The notes: a model not told the origin generated them from the letters alone. DNA of 64,000 nt from JBKBKC01 sp046294265 (GCA_046294265.1 JBKBKC010000015.1:1-64000), one strand, 5' to 3'; shown: positions 23,955 through 33,385, counted from the first letter of the stretch. A program made the numbers and translations.

Positions 23955-25418
23955 ATGACACAGCCAAGACCCCTCTCCGATCTGGGGCTGACCGCGCAGG
24001 GCGGGGCCGACCCGGTGATCGGCGGGCTGTCGGTGGACAGCCGCGTGATCCCGCGGCGGGGCCTCTTCGCCGCCCTGCCGGGCAGCCGCGCGCATGGCGC
24101 CGATTTCGCCGCCGATGCGCTGGCCAATGGCGCGGTGGCGATCCTGACCGATGCGGCGGGGGCCCTGCGCCTGCCGCCCGCGCACGGCGCGGCCCTCGTG
24201 ATCGCCGAAAACCCGCGCGAGACGCTGGCCCGCGCCGCCGCCCTCTGGTTCGGCGCTGGGCCCGCCTGCACGGTCGCCGTCACCGGCACCAACGGCAAGA
24301 CCTCGGTCGCCACCTTCACCCGCCAGCTCTGGCAGGCGCTGGGCCACGCCGCCATCAACATCGGCACCACGGGGGTCGAGGGCGACTGGTCCGCGCCCTC
24401 CGCCCATACCACCCCCGACCCGATCGCCCTGCACCGGATGCTGGCGCAGGCGGCGGGGGCGCAGGTCACCCACGCGGCGATGGAGGCTTCCAGCCACGGG
24501 ATCGACCAATACCGGCTGGACGGGGTGGACCTTGCCGCGGCGGCCTTCACCAACCTCACGCAGGACCATCTGGATTATCACGGCACGATGGAGGCGTATG
24601 GCGCGGCCAAATCCGCCCTCTTCACCCGCCTCCTGCCGCCGGGCCGCCCGGCGGTGCTGAACATCGACGATCCTTTCGTCGCGGGCCTTGCCCGGCACCT
24701 CCCCGACCACGCCACCCTGACGCTGGGCCAGTCGCCCGAGGCGCATATCCGCATCACCGCGCAGCGGTTCGACGCCACCGGCCAGGACCTGCGCTTCCAA
24801 TGGGGCGACCGCAGCCACCAGATCCGCCTCGCGCTCATCGGCGGCTTTCAGGCGCAGAACGCGCTGACCGCCGCGGCCCTCGTCGCCGCCACCGGCACGC
24901 CGCCTGGTGACGTGATCGCGGCCCTGCCCGGGCTCACCGGCGTGCGGGGCCGGATGCAGCATGTGGCCACCCGCGCCAACGGTGCGACGGTCTTTGTCGA
25001 TTACGCCCATACGCCCGATGCCATCGCCACCGCGCTCACCGCGCTCCGCCCGCATGTGATGGGCCGCATCGTGATCGTCTTCGGCGCGGGCGGCGACCGC
25101 GACCGCACCAAGCGCCCCCTGATGGGGGCCGCCGCCGCCGCCCATGCCGATGTGGCCTACCTCACCGACGACAACCCCCGCACCGAGGATCCCGCCACGA
25201 TCCGCGCCGCCATCCGTGCCGCCTGCCCCGAGGCCATCGAGGTGCCCGACCGCGCCGAGGCGATCCTGCGCGCCGTCGATGCGCTCGGCCCCGGCGACGC
25301 GGCACTGATCGCAGGCAAGGGGCACGAGACGGGCCAGATCCTCGGCCATGACATCCTGCCCTTCGACGACGCCGAACAGGCCTCCATCGCCGTGGCCGTG
25401 CTGGACCGCCGCCCATGA
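23955..25418 (+). CDS. murE: UDP-MurNAc-tripeptide synthetase MurE
   Basis: This 487-residue cytosolic ligase adds meso-diaminopimelate to UDP-MurNAc-L-Ala-D-Glu. The ATP loop is GTNGKT (111-116), the SSHGID and carbamylated-lysine region follow, and DNPR (406-409) marks meso-DAP specificity. It starts 25 bp after ftsI behind a GGGGG purine run. Normal length. Confidence 0.96.
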   Translation: MTQPRPLSDLGLTAQGGADPVIGGLSVDSRVIPRRGLFAALPGSRAHGADFAADALANGAVAILTDAAGALRLPPAHGAALVIAENPRETLARAAALWFGAGPACTVAVTGTNGKTSVATFTRQLWQALGHAAINIGTTGVEGDWSAPSAHTTPDPIALHRMLAQAAGAQVTHAAMEASSHGIDQYRLDGVDLAAAAFTNLTQDHLDYHGTMEAYGAAKSALFTRLLPPGRPAVLNIDDPFVAGLARHLPDHATLTLGQSPEAHIRITAQRFDATGQDLRFQWGDRSHQIRLALIGGFQAQNALTAAALVAATGTPPGDVIAALPGLTGVRGRMQHVATRANGATVFVDYAHTPDAIATALTALRPHVMGRIVIVFGAGGDRDRTKRPLMGAAAAAHADVAYLTDDNPRTEDPATIRAAIRAACPEAIEVPDRAEAILRAVDALGPGDAALIAGKGHETGQILGHDILPFDDAEQASIAVAVLDRRP

Positions 25419-25507
25419 TGCCCGTCGCGCGCCCTGCCGCCCCTCCGCCCCGGCAATCCGGCGCGGCCGCCCCCCACGTCCCGCGATCGCACAACCCGTC
25501 CCGCCTT

Positions 25508-25540
25508 CCCCTTCTTTCGTCCCCAAATATCCCACGGGGG
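25508..25540. repeat. Dispersed ATATTT element, copy between murE and murF
   Basis: CTTCTTTCGTCCCCAAATAT followed by CCCACGGGG is an inverted copy of the dispersed element, followed by GGGGGGTGTGAAACCCCCC, a further hairpin. Confidence 0.6.
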
Positions 25541-25570
25541 GCGCGGGGGGTGTGAAACCCCCCCGGGCCG

Positions 25571-25590
25571 CCCCCCCCCCCCCCCCCCCC
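25571..25590 (+). repeat. Homopolymer of 20 C
   Basis: Twenty C in a row lie 48 bp before the murF start and 152 bp after murE. It could be a slippage-prone tract or an assembly problem. Confidence 0.85.
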
Positions 25591-25637
25591 GCTCCTGCCC
25601 CCTCCGCCCGCACAACCTCGCCGGAAAGCCCCCGCAC

Positions 25638-27062
25638 GTGACCCCGCTCTGGACCCACCTCGACGCAAGCCTCGCCACCGGCGGCACCGCCACCCGGCCC
25701 TTCGCGGCCACCGGCGTCTCCATCGACACCCGCAGCCTCGCCCCCGGCGACCTCTTCGTGGCCCTCATGGCCGCCCGCGACGGCCATGATTTCGTGGCCG
25801 AGGCGCTGCGCAAGGGCGCGGCCGCCGCCCTCGTCAGCCGCATCCCCCCGGGCCTGCCCCCCGATGCGCCCCTCCTGATCGTGCCCGACGTGCTCGCGGG
25901 CCTCACCGACCTCGCCCGCGCCGCCCGCGCCCGCAGCACGGCCCGCGTGGCCGCCATCACCGGCTCGGTCGGCAAGACCTCGACCAAGGACATGGCGCGC
26001 GCGGTCCTCGCCGGGCAAGGGGCCACCCATGCCGCCGAGGCCAGCCACAACAACCACTGGGGCGTGCCCCTCACCCTTGCGCGGATGCCCGCCGACGTGG
26101 CCTATGCCGTCATCGAGATCGGCATGAACCATCCGGGCGAGATCGCGCCCCTTGCCCAACTCGCCCGCCCCCACGCGGCCGTCATCACCACCGTGGCCCC
26201 CGCCCATCTGGAGGCCTTCGACAGCATCGAGGGCATCGCCTGCGAAAAGGCCGCGGTCTTTTCGGGCCTTGTCCCCGGCGGCACCGCCATCCTGCCCACC
26301 GACATCGCCACCGCCCCCATCCTGATCGCCGCCGCGCAGGACCGCGCGGCGCGCATCGTCACCTTCGCGGGCACGCAGGCCGACTGGACCCTCTCGCACG
26401 CCTCCGTTACCCCCGACGCCACCATCGCCCGCGCCCGCCACGCCGGGCGCGACCACCTGTTCAAGGTGATGACCCCCGGCCTCCACTTCGCGCGCAACGC
26501 GCTTGCGATCCTTGCGCTGGCCGATGCCTTCGGCCTCGATCCCGCCGTGGCCGCGCTCGACCTCGCCACATGGTCCCCCCCCGCAGGGCGCGGGTTGCGC
26601 GAGCGCATCACGCTGGACCGTGTGGACGAGGCCGGGTTCGATCTGATCGACGACGCCTTCAACGCCAACCCCGCCTCTGTCGCGGCGGCGCTCGACCTTC
26701 TGGCGGTCTGCCCGCCCGAGGATGGCGTGGGCCGCGTGGGCCGGGGCCGGCGCATCGCGATCCTGGGCGACATGCTGGAACTTGGCCCCGACGAGGCCGC
26801 CCTGCACGCGGCCATCGCAAGCCACCCCGCCATGGCCCATGTCGCGCTGGTGCATTGCGTGGGCCCGCGCATGCGCGCGCTCCATGCCGCGCTGCCGCGC
26901 GAGATCCGGGGTGAGTGGGTCGAGACGGCGCCCGAACTTGCCGCCCGCGCGCGCAGCCTGGTGGATGCGGGCGATGTGGTGCTGGTGAAGGGATCGAAGG
27001 GGATCAAGGTCAGCCTCGTGGTTGACGCCCTGCGCAAACTGGGGCAGGGCGACCCGGCTTGA
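25638..27062 (+). CDS. murF: UDP-MurNAc-tripeptide–D-Ala-D-Ala ligase MurF
   Basis: This 474-residue cytosolic ligase completes the pentapeptide by adding D-Ala-D-Ala. The ATP loop is GSVGKT in AAITGSVGKTSTKD, followed by SHNNHWGVPLTL and the EIGMNHPGEI block. The start is GTG 25638; no ATG is available before the conserved N-terminal GVSIDTR. It is separated from murE by 219 bp holding the C tract and a repeat element, unlike the tight packing elsewhere in the cluster. Confidence 0.95.
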   Translation: MTPLWTHLDASLATGGTATRPFAATGVSIDTRSLAPGDLFVALMAARDGHDFVAEALRKGAAAALVSRIPPGLPPDAPLLIVPDVLAGLTDLARAARARSTARVAAITGSVGKTSTKDMARAVLAGQGATHAAEASHNNHWGVPLTLARMPADVAYAVIEIGMNHPGEIAPLAQLARPHAAVITTVAPAHLEAFDSIEGIACEKAAVFSGLVPGGTAILPTDIATAPILIAAAQDRAARIVTFAGTQADWTLSHASVTPDATIARARHAGRDHLFKVMTPGLHFARNALAILALADAFGLDPAVAALDLATWSPPAGRGLRERITLDRVDEAGFDLIDDAFNANPASVAAALDLLAVCPPEDGVGRVGRGRRIAILGDMLELGPDEAALHAAIASHPAMAHVALVHCVGPRMRALHAALPREIRGEWVETAPELAARARSLVDAGDVVLVKGSKGIKVSLVVDALRKLGQGDPA

Positions 27063-27117
27063 CGAAAATCGGCAACCGACGGCCCGCCCGAACGGGCCGC
27101 GACATGGGACAGGTGCG

Positions 27118-28200
27118 ATGCTTTACTGGCTGACCGAGTTTTCCGAGGGCGGGGATGTGTTCAACCTCTTTCGCTACATCACCTTCCGCGCAGGGGCCGC
27201 GTTCCTGACGGCGCTGGTGTTCGGCTTCATCTTCGGCCGCCCGCTCATCAATCTCTTGCGCCGCAAGCAGGGCAAGGGTCAGCCGATCCGCGACGACGGC
27301 CCAGCGTCGCATTTCGCCAAGGCGGGCACGCCCACGATGGGGGGCCTTCTGATCCTGTCGGCGCTCCTGTTCTCCACGCTCCTCTGGGCGCGGCTCGACA
27401 ATCCCTATGTCTGGATCGTGATGGGCGTCACGCTGGCCTTCGGCCTGATCGGCTTTGCCGACGACTATGCCAAGGTCAAGAAACAGAACACCAAGGGCGT
27501 CTCCTCGCGCATCCGCTTCCTGATCGGCCTTGTCATCGCCGCCATGGCCGCCATCGCGGCGCAGCATTTCCACCCCGCGGGCCTGTCGGGGCAACTGGCG
27601 GTGCCGGTGTTCAAGAACCTGCTCATCAACCTCGGCATTTTCTTCGTGCCCTTCGCCATGATCGTGATCGTGGGGGCGGCCAATGCCGTGAACCTGACCG
27701 ACGGCCTGGACGGCCTCGCCATCATGCCGGTGATGATCGCGGCCGGCACGCTGGGGGTGATCGCCTATGTGGTCGGCAACTTCAACTTCACCGAATACCT
27801 CGGCGTCCATTTCGTGCCGGGCACGGGTGAGCTTTTGATCTTCTCCGCCGCCCTCTTCGGCGGTGGCCTCGGGTTCCTGTGGTACAACGCCCCCCCCGCG
27901 GCGGTGTTCATGGGCGACACCGGCAGCCTCGCGCTTGGTGGTGCGCTCGGCGCCATCGCCGTCTGCACCAAGCATGAGATCGTGCTGGCCATCGTCGGCG
28001 GCCTCTTCGTGGTCGAGGCGCTGTCGGTCATCATCCAGGTCCTCTACTTCAAACGCACCGGCCGCCGCGTGTTCCTGATGGCCCCGATCCACCACCATTT
28101 CGAGAAAAAGGGCTGGGCCGAGCCGCAGATCGTCATCCGCTTCTGGATCATTTCGCTGATCCTCGCACTGATGGGACTTGCCACGCTGAAGGTGCGTTAG
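27118..28200 (+). CDS. mraY: Phospho-MurNAc-pentapeptide transferase MraY
   Basis: This 360-residue integral membrane enzyme transfers phospho-MurNAc-pentapeptide to undecaprenyl phosphate, making lipid I. It has about ten membrane segments and the catalytic blocks GFADDYAK, NAVNLTDGLDGLA and APIHHHFEKKGW. ATG 27118 gives the usual length; the longer frame into murF is spurious. Confidence 0.97.
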   Translation: MLYWLTEFSEGGDVFNLFRYITFRAGAAFLTALVFGFIFGRPLINLLRRKQGKGQPIRDDGPASHFAKAGTPTMGGLLILSALLFSTLLWARLDNPYVWIVMGVTLAFGLIGFADDYAKVKKQNTKGVSSRIRFLIGLVIAAMAAIAAQHFHPAGLSGQLAVPVFKNLLINLGIFFVPFAMIVIVGAANAVNLTDGLDGLAIMPVMIAAGTLGVIAYVVGNFNFTEYLGVHFVPGTGELLIFSAALFGGGLGFLWYNAPPAAVFMGDTGSLALGGALGAIAVCTKHEIVLAIVGGLFVVEALSVIIQVLYFKRTGRRVFLMAPIHHHFEKKGWAEPQIVIRFWIISLILALMGLATLKVR

Positions 28201-28259
28201 GGACACTGAGCAGCGAAACCCCGCGCAACTTCGCGTCGGTTGCGCAGTCGGCAAGCGCC

Positions 28260-28568
28260 TTGTTGCAATGTTTTCTCGCAAGCGGCGTTTCTATTGTGGC
28301 ATGTGCAGCCCTGTGGACATGCAGCTTGTCGGAATGGTGGTCTTGGCTTCTTGTTCTGGTCTTTGCTGCGACGGCGGTGGCGACCGGTTTTGACGGATCC
28401 GACCGGCTGCTTCGGTTGTTTCCCGGTCACCTCTTCGATCGGCTGCCTGCGGGGACGAGGGCAAGAGATGCAGTCTTTCGGGTATTTCTTGTTGCGTTCT
28501 TTTCGCTTGCTCTGACCCTCTTCGTCGTCGACGGTATCAGTGAAAAATTTCCGCTCGTCTGCAGCTAG
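28260..28568 (+). CDS. Small membrane protein, unknown
   Basis: This frame of 102 residues (TTG start) follows mraY and has three hydrophobic stretches and a charged middle (FDRLPAGTRARDAVFR). I do not recognise it. The base composition is less GC-rich than its neighbours, which suggests acquired DNA. The frame is open upstream into mraY, so the true start is unclear. It may be a real small protein or chance. Confidence 0.4.
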   Translation: MLQCFLASGVSIVACAALWTCSLSEWWSWLLVLVFAATAVATGFDGSDRLLRLFPGHLFDRLPAGTRARDAVFRVFLVAFFSLALTLFVVDGISEKFPLVCS

Positions 28569-28610
28569 TTGCGCCGAAGGGATGACAGTGCAGCGCGCGC
28601 GACCTGACCC

Positions 28611-29150
28611 CTACTGCGCCACATGCCCCGTCGGCTCCAGCACCCAGAACTGCGTGCCCCAGAACCCGCAGGGCCGCATCGCGGCCAGCCCGTCCTCGCC
28701 GCCCCCGGTGATCGCCTCCAGGCAGACCTCCCGCCCGAGTGCCGCGTTCCTCAGGCGGAACCGGCCCTCGTCGGGCTCGATCTTCCACGATTGCGTGGGC
28801 GACCCCGTGCAGGCCCGCATCTCGGCCCCGTCCTTCAGGAACCCGCCCTCGGTGATCACGTCCAGACAGACCCACGGTCCGGTGAACATCGAGGTGATGC
28901 GCACGAAGCCGTCGCCCGCCACGGCGATCCGCCAGAACTGGCTCTGCACCTCGGCGCGCGGGGCCAGCCGCGCCGCCTGGTCGCGCACCCCGCCGTTGAC
29001 CACGGCCAGCGGCTCCTCCGCCCCCCGGAACGCGGTGTGCAGGCGGTAGTAGATATCCCAGCGGATTTCCTGAGCGGTGGCCGCCGCCCCCCAACCGGTA
29101 GCGGCCAGCAGGATCAGGGCAAGGGCGGCGCGGCGGCGAAAGGGCGGCAT
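28611..29150 (-). CDS. Secreted ricin-type beta-trefoil lectin-like protein
   Basis: This 179-residue protein has a signal peptide (about 1-26, ALALILLAATGWGAAATAQ) and a beta-trefoil with three QxW repeats: QFW 71-73, QSW 120-122 and QFW 167-169. The QxW motif marks ricin B-type carbohydrate-binding domains. Four cysteines occur at 95, 114, 143 and 161 and may pair. No enzyme domain is attached. It lies on the opposite strand inside the wall cluster, so it is an insert. ATG 29150 is chosen as the start of the signal peptide. Confidence 0.8.
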   Translation of the reverse strand: MPPFRRRAALALILLAATGWGAAATAQEIRWDIYYRLHTAFRGAEEPLAVVNGGVRDQAARLAPRAEVQSQFWRIAVAGDGFVRITSMFTGPWVCLDVITEGGFLKDGAEMRACTGSPTQSWKIEPDEGRFRLRNAALGREVCLEAITGGGEDGLAAMRPCGFWGTQFWVLEPTGHVAQ

Positions 29151-29302
29151 CGTCAGGCTCCGGTCAGCGTGTCTGAACCGGACCACGACGCGGCCCCCCG
29201 ATCAAGAGGCCATCCCCTATGCAGGCCTGCGCGCCGCACCTCACCCTTGTGGCCGCGACGCGGACCTGCGACCTTTCGGACGATCCCGCAGGACAGGCAC
29301 CC

Positions 29303-29920
29303 ATGGCCCCCCTCGACACGCTTCTGACGTTCCTTGCCGCCGCCGCCCTCTTTGCCTTTATGCCAGGCCCCGCGATGCTCTATGCCGCCGCCCGCGCCCT
29401 TGCAGGCGGGCGGCGGGCGGGGATGCGCGCGGCCCTCGGCATCCATGTCGGCGGCTATGCGCATGTGCTGGCGGCGGCGGGCGGGCTTGCGGTGCTGTTC
29501 CACGCGGTGCCGCCCGTCTATGCGGCGGCAAAGCTGGCGGGGGCGGCCTATCTGATCTGGCTGGGCCTGTGGCTGATCCTCGCGCGGCCGGGGCCGGCGG
29601 CGGCCACCCCCACAGCCCCCGCCGCCTTTCGCCAGAGCATGCTGGTCGAGGTGCTGAACCCAAAGACCGCGATGTTCTACCTCGCCTTCCTGCCGCAATT
29701 CGCGGATCCGGCGGCCCTGCTGCCGGTCTGGGCGCAGATGGCGATCCTCGGGGTGGTGGTGAACCTGATGTTCTCGGCCGCGGATGTGGTGGCGGTGACA
29801 TTTGCCGCGGCCCTTGCCGCACGGCTGCGCGCAGGCGCGGCGGCGGGGCGCTGGCTGGCGCGGGCGGGGGGCGCGATGCTGATGGGCCTCGGCCTGCGCC
29901 TGGCCGCCGACCGGGCATGA
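29303..29920 (+). CDS. LysE/RhtB-family exporter
   Basis: This 205-residue membrane protein has about six membrane segments and the family pattern FMPGPAMLYAAARALAGGRRAG and NPKTAMFYLAFLPQF. Relatives export amino acids such as lysine, homoserine or threonine. ATG 29303 has AGGA upstream. It overlaps the downstream ACT-methyltransferase gene (ATGA), so the pair is cotranscribed. Confidence 0.88.
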   Translation: MAPLDTLLTFLAAAALFAFMPGPAMLYAAARALAGGRRAGMRAALGIHVGGYAHVLAAAGGLAVLFHAVPPVYAAAKLAGAAYLIWLGLWLILARPGPAAATPTAPAAFRQSMLVEVLNPKTAMFYLAFLPQFADPAALLPVWAQMAILGVVVNLMFSAADVVAVTFAAALAARLRAGAAAGRWLARAGGAMLMGLGLRLAADRA

Positions 29921-31083
29921 CCGGCCCCGTCGCCGAGCCCCGCGCCATGCTGGCGCAGATGGACCCGCAGCGCCTGCCGGGCGTCTTTGCCTTCGTGTCC
30001 CCCGACCCGGCCCATGCCGCGCGCCTTGCCCCCCGCGCCCGCGCGGTGTTCGCCGAGGCCGAGGGGCCATCGCTGATCCTGCCCCTCGACCTCGCCCGGC
30101 AAGAGGGGTTTGCCGAGGCCCTGCCGATGGCACAGATCACGCTGCAGGTCTGGTCCTCGCTGGAGGGGGTGGGGCTGACCGCCGCCGTGGCATCGGCGCT
30201 GGCGGCCGAGGGCATCCCCGCCAATGTCGTCGCGGCCAGCAGGCACGATCATGTCTTCGTGCCCGAGGCGATGGCCGCGCGGGCGGTCGGGGCACTCGCG
30301 GCGCTGGTCACGCGCGCGGCAGGGGTCCTGCCGCCGCCCGCCGGGCAGGACTGGTCGCCCGCCGACTATGCCCGCCACGCCGCCTTCGTGCCGGCCATGG
30401 GGGCACAGGTGCTGGCGCTCCTCGATCCGCAACCGGGCACGGCGGTGCTGGACCTCGGCTGCGGCGACGGGGCGCTGACGGTGCGGCTGGCGGCGGCGGG
30501 GGCCGCCGTGACGGGGCTGGAGCCCGACCCCGCCATGGCCGCCGCCGCCCGCACCCGCGGGATATCGGTGATCGAACAGGACGCCCACGCACCTTTCGGC
30601 GAAGGCCGGTATGACGCGATCCTCTCCAATGCGGCCCTGCACTGGATGCGCGACCCGGCGACCGTGCTGGCCCATGCCTTTCGCGCCCTGCGGCCCGGCG
30701 GGCGGCTGGTGGCGGAACAGGGCGGGCACGGCAATGTCGCTGCGGTCGTGACGGCGCTGAACGCCGCCCGCGCCGCGCGGGGCCTGCCCGCCTGCCGGCC
30801 CTGGGATTTCCCCTCGCCATCCCTCGCCCGCGCGCGGCTGGAGGCGGCAGGATTTACCGTCGAAACCCTCGATCTGATCCCCCGCCCCACGCCGCTGCCC
30901 ACCGGCATCGCGGGCTGGCTGGCCACTTTCGCGGGCCCGTTCCTGCAGGACCTGCCCGCCTCCGCCCGCGCAGGCCTGCTGGCCGAGGCAGAGACGCTGC
31001 TGGCCGCACTGCAGGACCCGGTGGAGGGCTGGGTGGCCGACTATGTGCGCCTGCGCTTTGTCGCCCGCCGCCCCGCTGCCTGA
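29917..31083 (+). CDS. ACT-domain and SAM methyltransferase fusion protein
   Basis: This continuous 388-residue frame joins two domains. Residues 1 to about 130 resemble the stand-alone ACT-like proteins of COG3602 (QRLPGVFAFVSPDP, LTAAVASALAAEGIPANVVA, HDHVFVP). From about 150 follows a class I methyltransferase with SAM motif DLGCGDG (179-185), LEPDPAMAAAAR and LRPGGRLV. The ACT part may bind an amino acid and the catalytic part methylate a small molecule. No shift or stop separates them. It is coupled to the LysE exporter, suggesting a shared metabolite. Confidence 0.82.
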   Translation: MTGPVAEPRAMLAQMDPQRLPGVFAFVSPDPAHAARLAPRARAVFAEAEGPSLILPLDLARQEGFAEALPMAQITLQVWSSLEGVGLTAAVASALAAEGIPANVVAASRHDHVFVPEAMAARAVGALAALVTRAAGVLPPPAGQDWSPADYARHAAFVPAMGAQVLALLDPQPGTAVLDLGCGDGALTVRLAAAGAAVTGLEPDPAMAAAARTRGISVIEQDAHAPFGEGRYDAILSNAALHWMRDPATVLAHAFRALRPGGRLVAEQGGHGNVAAVVTALNAARAARGLPACRPWDFPSPSLARARLEAAGFTVETLDLIPRPTPLPTGIAGWLATFAGPFLQDLPASARAGLLAEAETLLAALQDPVEGWVADYVRLRFVARRPAA

Positions 31084-31138
31084 CGCCGACCTGCCTGACG
31101 CCCACCTGCCTGACGCCCACCTGCCTGACGCTTGCGCG
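31079..31138 (+). repeat. 15-bp tandem repeat, four units
   Basis: CCTGACGCCCACCTG is repeated three times with one change, and a partial fourth unit follows, starting at the end of the methyltransferase gene. The first bases lie in its last codons. Confidence 0.75.
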
Positions 31139-31189
31139 GGTGGCGGGCAGGGGGGCCTTCCGCCCCCCTCGGCCCTGACGGGCCTCACC

Positions 31190-31268
31190 CCCCGAGGGTA
31201 TTTGTGCAAAGAAGAGAACAGCCAGGGCCGCTGTTCGTTCTCTTCTTTGCTGAAATACCCTCTGGGGG
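31190..31268. terminator. Inverted pair of ATATTT elements before murD
   Basis: CCCGAGGGTATTTGTGCAAA followed by GAAGAGAAC (31190-31219), and its inverse TTCTCTTCTTTGCTGAAATA followed by CCCTC (31236-31262), form a long stem around GCCAGGGCCGCTG. It can separate the methyltransferase transcript from murD. Confidence 0.6.
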
Positions 31269-31366
31269 GCGCGGGGGGGCGACGCGCCCCCCGCTCCTGC
31301 CGGCGCCGCTTGCGCGCGCGCGGGCACGGGGGCACTGTCCGCGCCGGATACGGGGGGGCTGTCACG

Positions 31367-32767
31367 ATGATTCCGGTCAGGGGATATGCGGGCGCGCGGG
31401 TCGCGGTGCTGGGGCTGGGGCGGTCGGGGATGGCCACGGCCGCGGCGCTGGCAGCGGGCGGCGCGGAACCCGTGGTCTGGGACGACAGCCCCGAGGCGCG
31501 GGCGCGCGCCGAGGCGGCGGGGCTGGTGCTGCGGGACCTCACGCGGGCGCAGGCCTTTGATGGCGTGGCGCTCCTGGTCACCTCGCCGGGCATCCCGCAT
31601 CTTTACCCGCGTCCGCATCCGGTGATCGCGCGGGCCATGGCGGCGGGGGTGCCGGTGGACAACGACATCGGCCTGTTCTTCCGGTCCTTCGCGGTGCAGG
31701 ACTGGGACGGCTTCGACCAGGCCCCTCGGGTGATCTGCGTGACCGGATCGAACGGCAAGTCCACCACCACCGCCCTGATCCACCATATCCTGACCGAGGC
31801 CGGGCGGCCCTGTCAGATGGCGGGCAACATCGGGCGCGGTGTTCTGGACCTCGACCCCGCTGCGGATGGCGAGGTGGTGGTGCTGGAACTGTCCAGCTAC
31901 CAGACCGATCTTGCGCGGGCGCTGACGCCGGATGTGGCGGTGTTCACCAACCTTTCGCCCGACCATCTGGACCGCCACGGCGGGATGGGCGGCTATTTCG
32001 CCGCCAAGGCGCGGCTGTTCACCCAAGGCGGGCCCGACCGTGCGGTGATCGGGGTGGATGAGGCCGAGGGGGTGTATCTGGCCAACCAGATGGGGCAGGG
32101 GCCCGGGGACGACCGGGTGATCCGGGTCTCGGCGGGGCAAAAGCTGGATGGCGTGGGCTGGTCGGTCTTTGCGCGCAAGGGGTTTCTGGCCGAATGGCGC
32201 AAGGGGCGGCAGGTCGCCGCGGTGGATCTGCGCGACATCGCGGGTCTGCCCGGCGCGCACAACCACCAGAACGCCTGCGCCGCCTGGGCCGCCACGCGCA
32301 CCATCGGCATCGGGCCGAAGGTGATCGAGGCGGCGCTGCGGTCGTTCGCGGGCCTGCCGCACCGCAGCCAGCAGCTGGCCGAGATCGGCGGCGTGCGGTT
32401 CGTGAACGACAGCAAGGCCACGAATGTGGACAGTGCGGCCAAGGCGCTGCAGGCCTTTGCCCGCATCCGCTGGATCGCGGGGGGCCTGGGCAAGGACGGC
32501 GGCATCGCGGGCCTTGCCCCGCATCTGGGGTCGGTGGTCAAGGCCTATCTCATCGGCCATTCGGCGCGCGATTTCGCGCTGCAACTGGGCGAGACGCCGC
32601 ACGAGATCTGCGAGACGATGGCCCGCGCCGTGGCTGCCGCCGCCGCCGAGGCGCAGCCCGGCGAGGTGGTCCTGCTGGCCCCCGCCGCCGCCAGCTTCGA
32701 CCAGTATCCGAACTTCGAAAGGCGGGGCGAGGATTTCGCGGCCCAGGTGGCGGGTCTGGCGCGATAG
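31367..32767 (+). CDS. murD: UDP-MurNAc-L-Ala–D-Glu ligase MurD
   Basis: This 466-residue cytosolic ligase adds D-glutamate to UDP-MurNAc-L-Ala. It shows the N-terminal Rossmann GLGRSGMATA, the ATP loop TGSNGKST, the SSYQTDLA and NLSPDHLDRHG blocks and C-terminal NDSKATN. ATG 31367 starts close to the conserved N-terminus; the frame is open for 108 codons upstream without homology. It is cut off from mraY by the 28201-31366 insert. Confidence 0.96.
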   Translation: MIPVRGYAGARVAVLGLGRSGMATAAALAAGGAEPVVWDDSPEARARAEAAGLVLRDLTRAQAFDGVALLVTSPGIPHLYPRPHPVIARAMAAGVPVDNDIGLFFRSFAVQDWDGFDQAPRVICVTGSNGKSTTTALIHHILTEAGRPCQMAGNIGRGVLDLDPAADGEVVVLELSSYQTDLARALTPDVAVFTNLSPDHLDRHGGMGGYFAAKARLFTQGGPDRAVIGVDEAEGVYLANQMGQGPGDDRVIRVSAGQKLDGVGWSVFARKGFLAEWRKGRQVAAVDLRDIAGLPGAHNHQNACAAWAATRTIGIGPKVIEAALRSFAGLPHRSQQLAEIGGVRFVNDSKATNVDSAAKALQAFARIRWIAGGLGKDGGIAGLAPHLGSVVKAYLIGHSARDFALQLGETPHEICETMARAVAAAAAEAQPGEVVLLAPAAASFDQYPNFERRGEDFAAQVAGLAR

Positions 32768-33385
32768 TCAGCGCCCGAAAAAGGCGCTGATGTCGAACAG
32801 GACCGGCCCCTTGTCGGTCGCGATCCGGTCATGCGGAACCCCGTCGATCACCAGCATTTCCTGCCTCCCGGCCCTGGCGTATCCAAGCTTGCCCAGCAGA
32901 TGGTTTTCCTCGCTGATCGACAGCACGGTATAGACCGGATCACCCTCGGGCGATGCGCGGCGGCTGGCAAGGATCACCTCGATGATCGCCAGATACCACA
33001 TCGAATGCAGCGCCAGCCGTTTGGTGTTGCCGGGGTCGGTCCTTTTGACATGCAGGAACGCCGCATACTGCGTCTCGGCCAGCGGGAAATCGGCCACAAG
33101 GGCGCGGTTGACGCCGGTTTCGTCCAGCACCGGCACCGGCTGGCCCAGCAGGCCCGCGGCAAAGGCCTCCTTGTCGAACTCGCCCAGGTCGGACCGCCCG
33201 GTATAGCCCTCGGACGCCGCATAGACCGCGCGAAGGGCGGCAAAGTCGATCTGGCGCGGGTCGGATTTCAGTGCCGCGGTCAGCGCCGCCCCATAGGCGT
33301 TGTCGGGCGCGGGCGCCGCGGTCTGCGCGGTCGCGGCCGGAACCAGCAGAAGGACGGCGAAAAGCCAGCTCAGGGTCAACCGCAT
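32768..33385 (-). CDS. Secreted protein, possibly DUF4919-like
   Basis: This 205-residue protein has a signal peptide (MRLTLSWLFAVLLLVPAATA) and a mature domain containing IDFAALRAVYAASEGYTGRS, HSMWYLAIIEVILASRR and GYARAGRQEMLVIDG. The pattern recalls DUF4919 periplasmic proteins, which I give only as a suggestion. ATG 33385 has GGAGG 5 nt upstream. Its 3' end abuts the murD stop on the other strand with no gap. Confidence 0.72.
   Translation of the reverse strand: MRLTLSWLFAVLLLVPAATAQTAAPAPDNAYGAALTAALKSDPRQIDFAALRAVYAASEGYTGRSDLGEFDKEAFAAGLLGQPVPVLDETGVNRALVADFPLAETQYAAFLHVKRTDPGNTKRLALHSMWYLAIIEVILASRRASPEGDPVYTVLSISEENHLLGKLGYARAGRQEMLVIDGVPHDRIATDKGPVLFDISAFFGR

Noticed and set aside
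23874..26885. Antisense ORF of 1003 codons opposite murE and murF
   Set aside because: Shadow of real GC-rich genes; low-complexity product and no family pattern. The same applies to 10402-12978 opposite pyc and 13889-16081 opposite uvrD.
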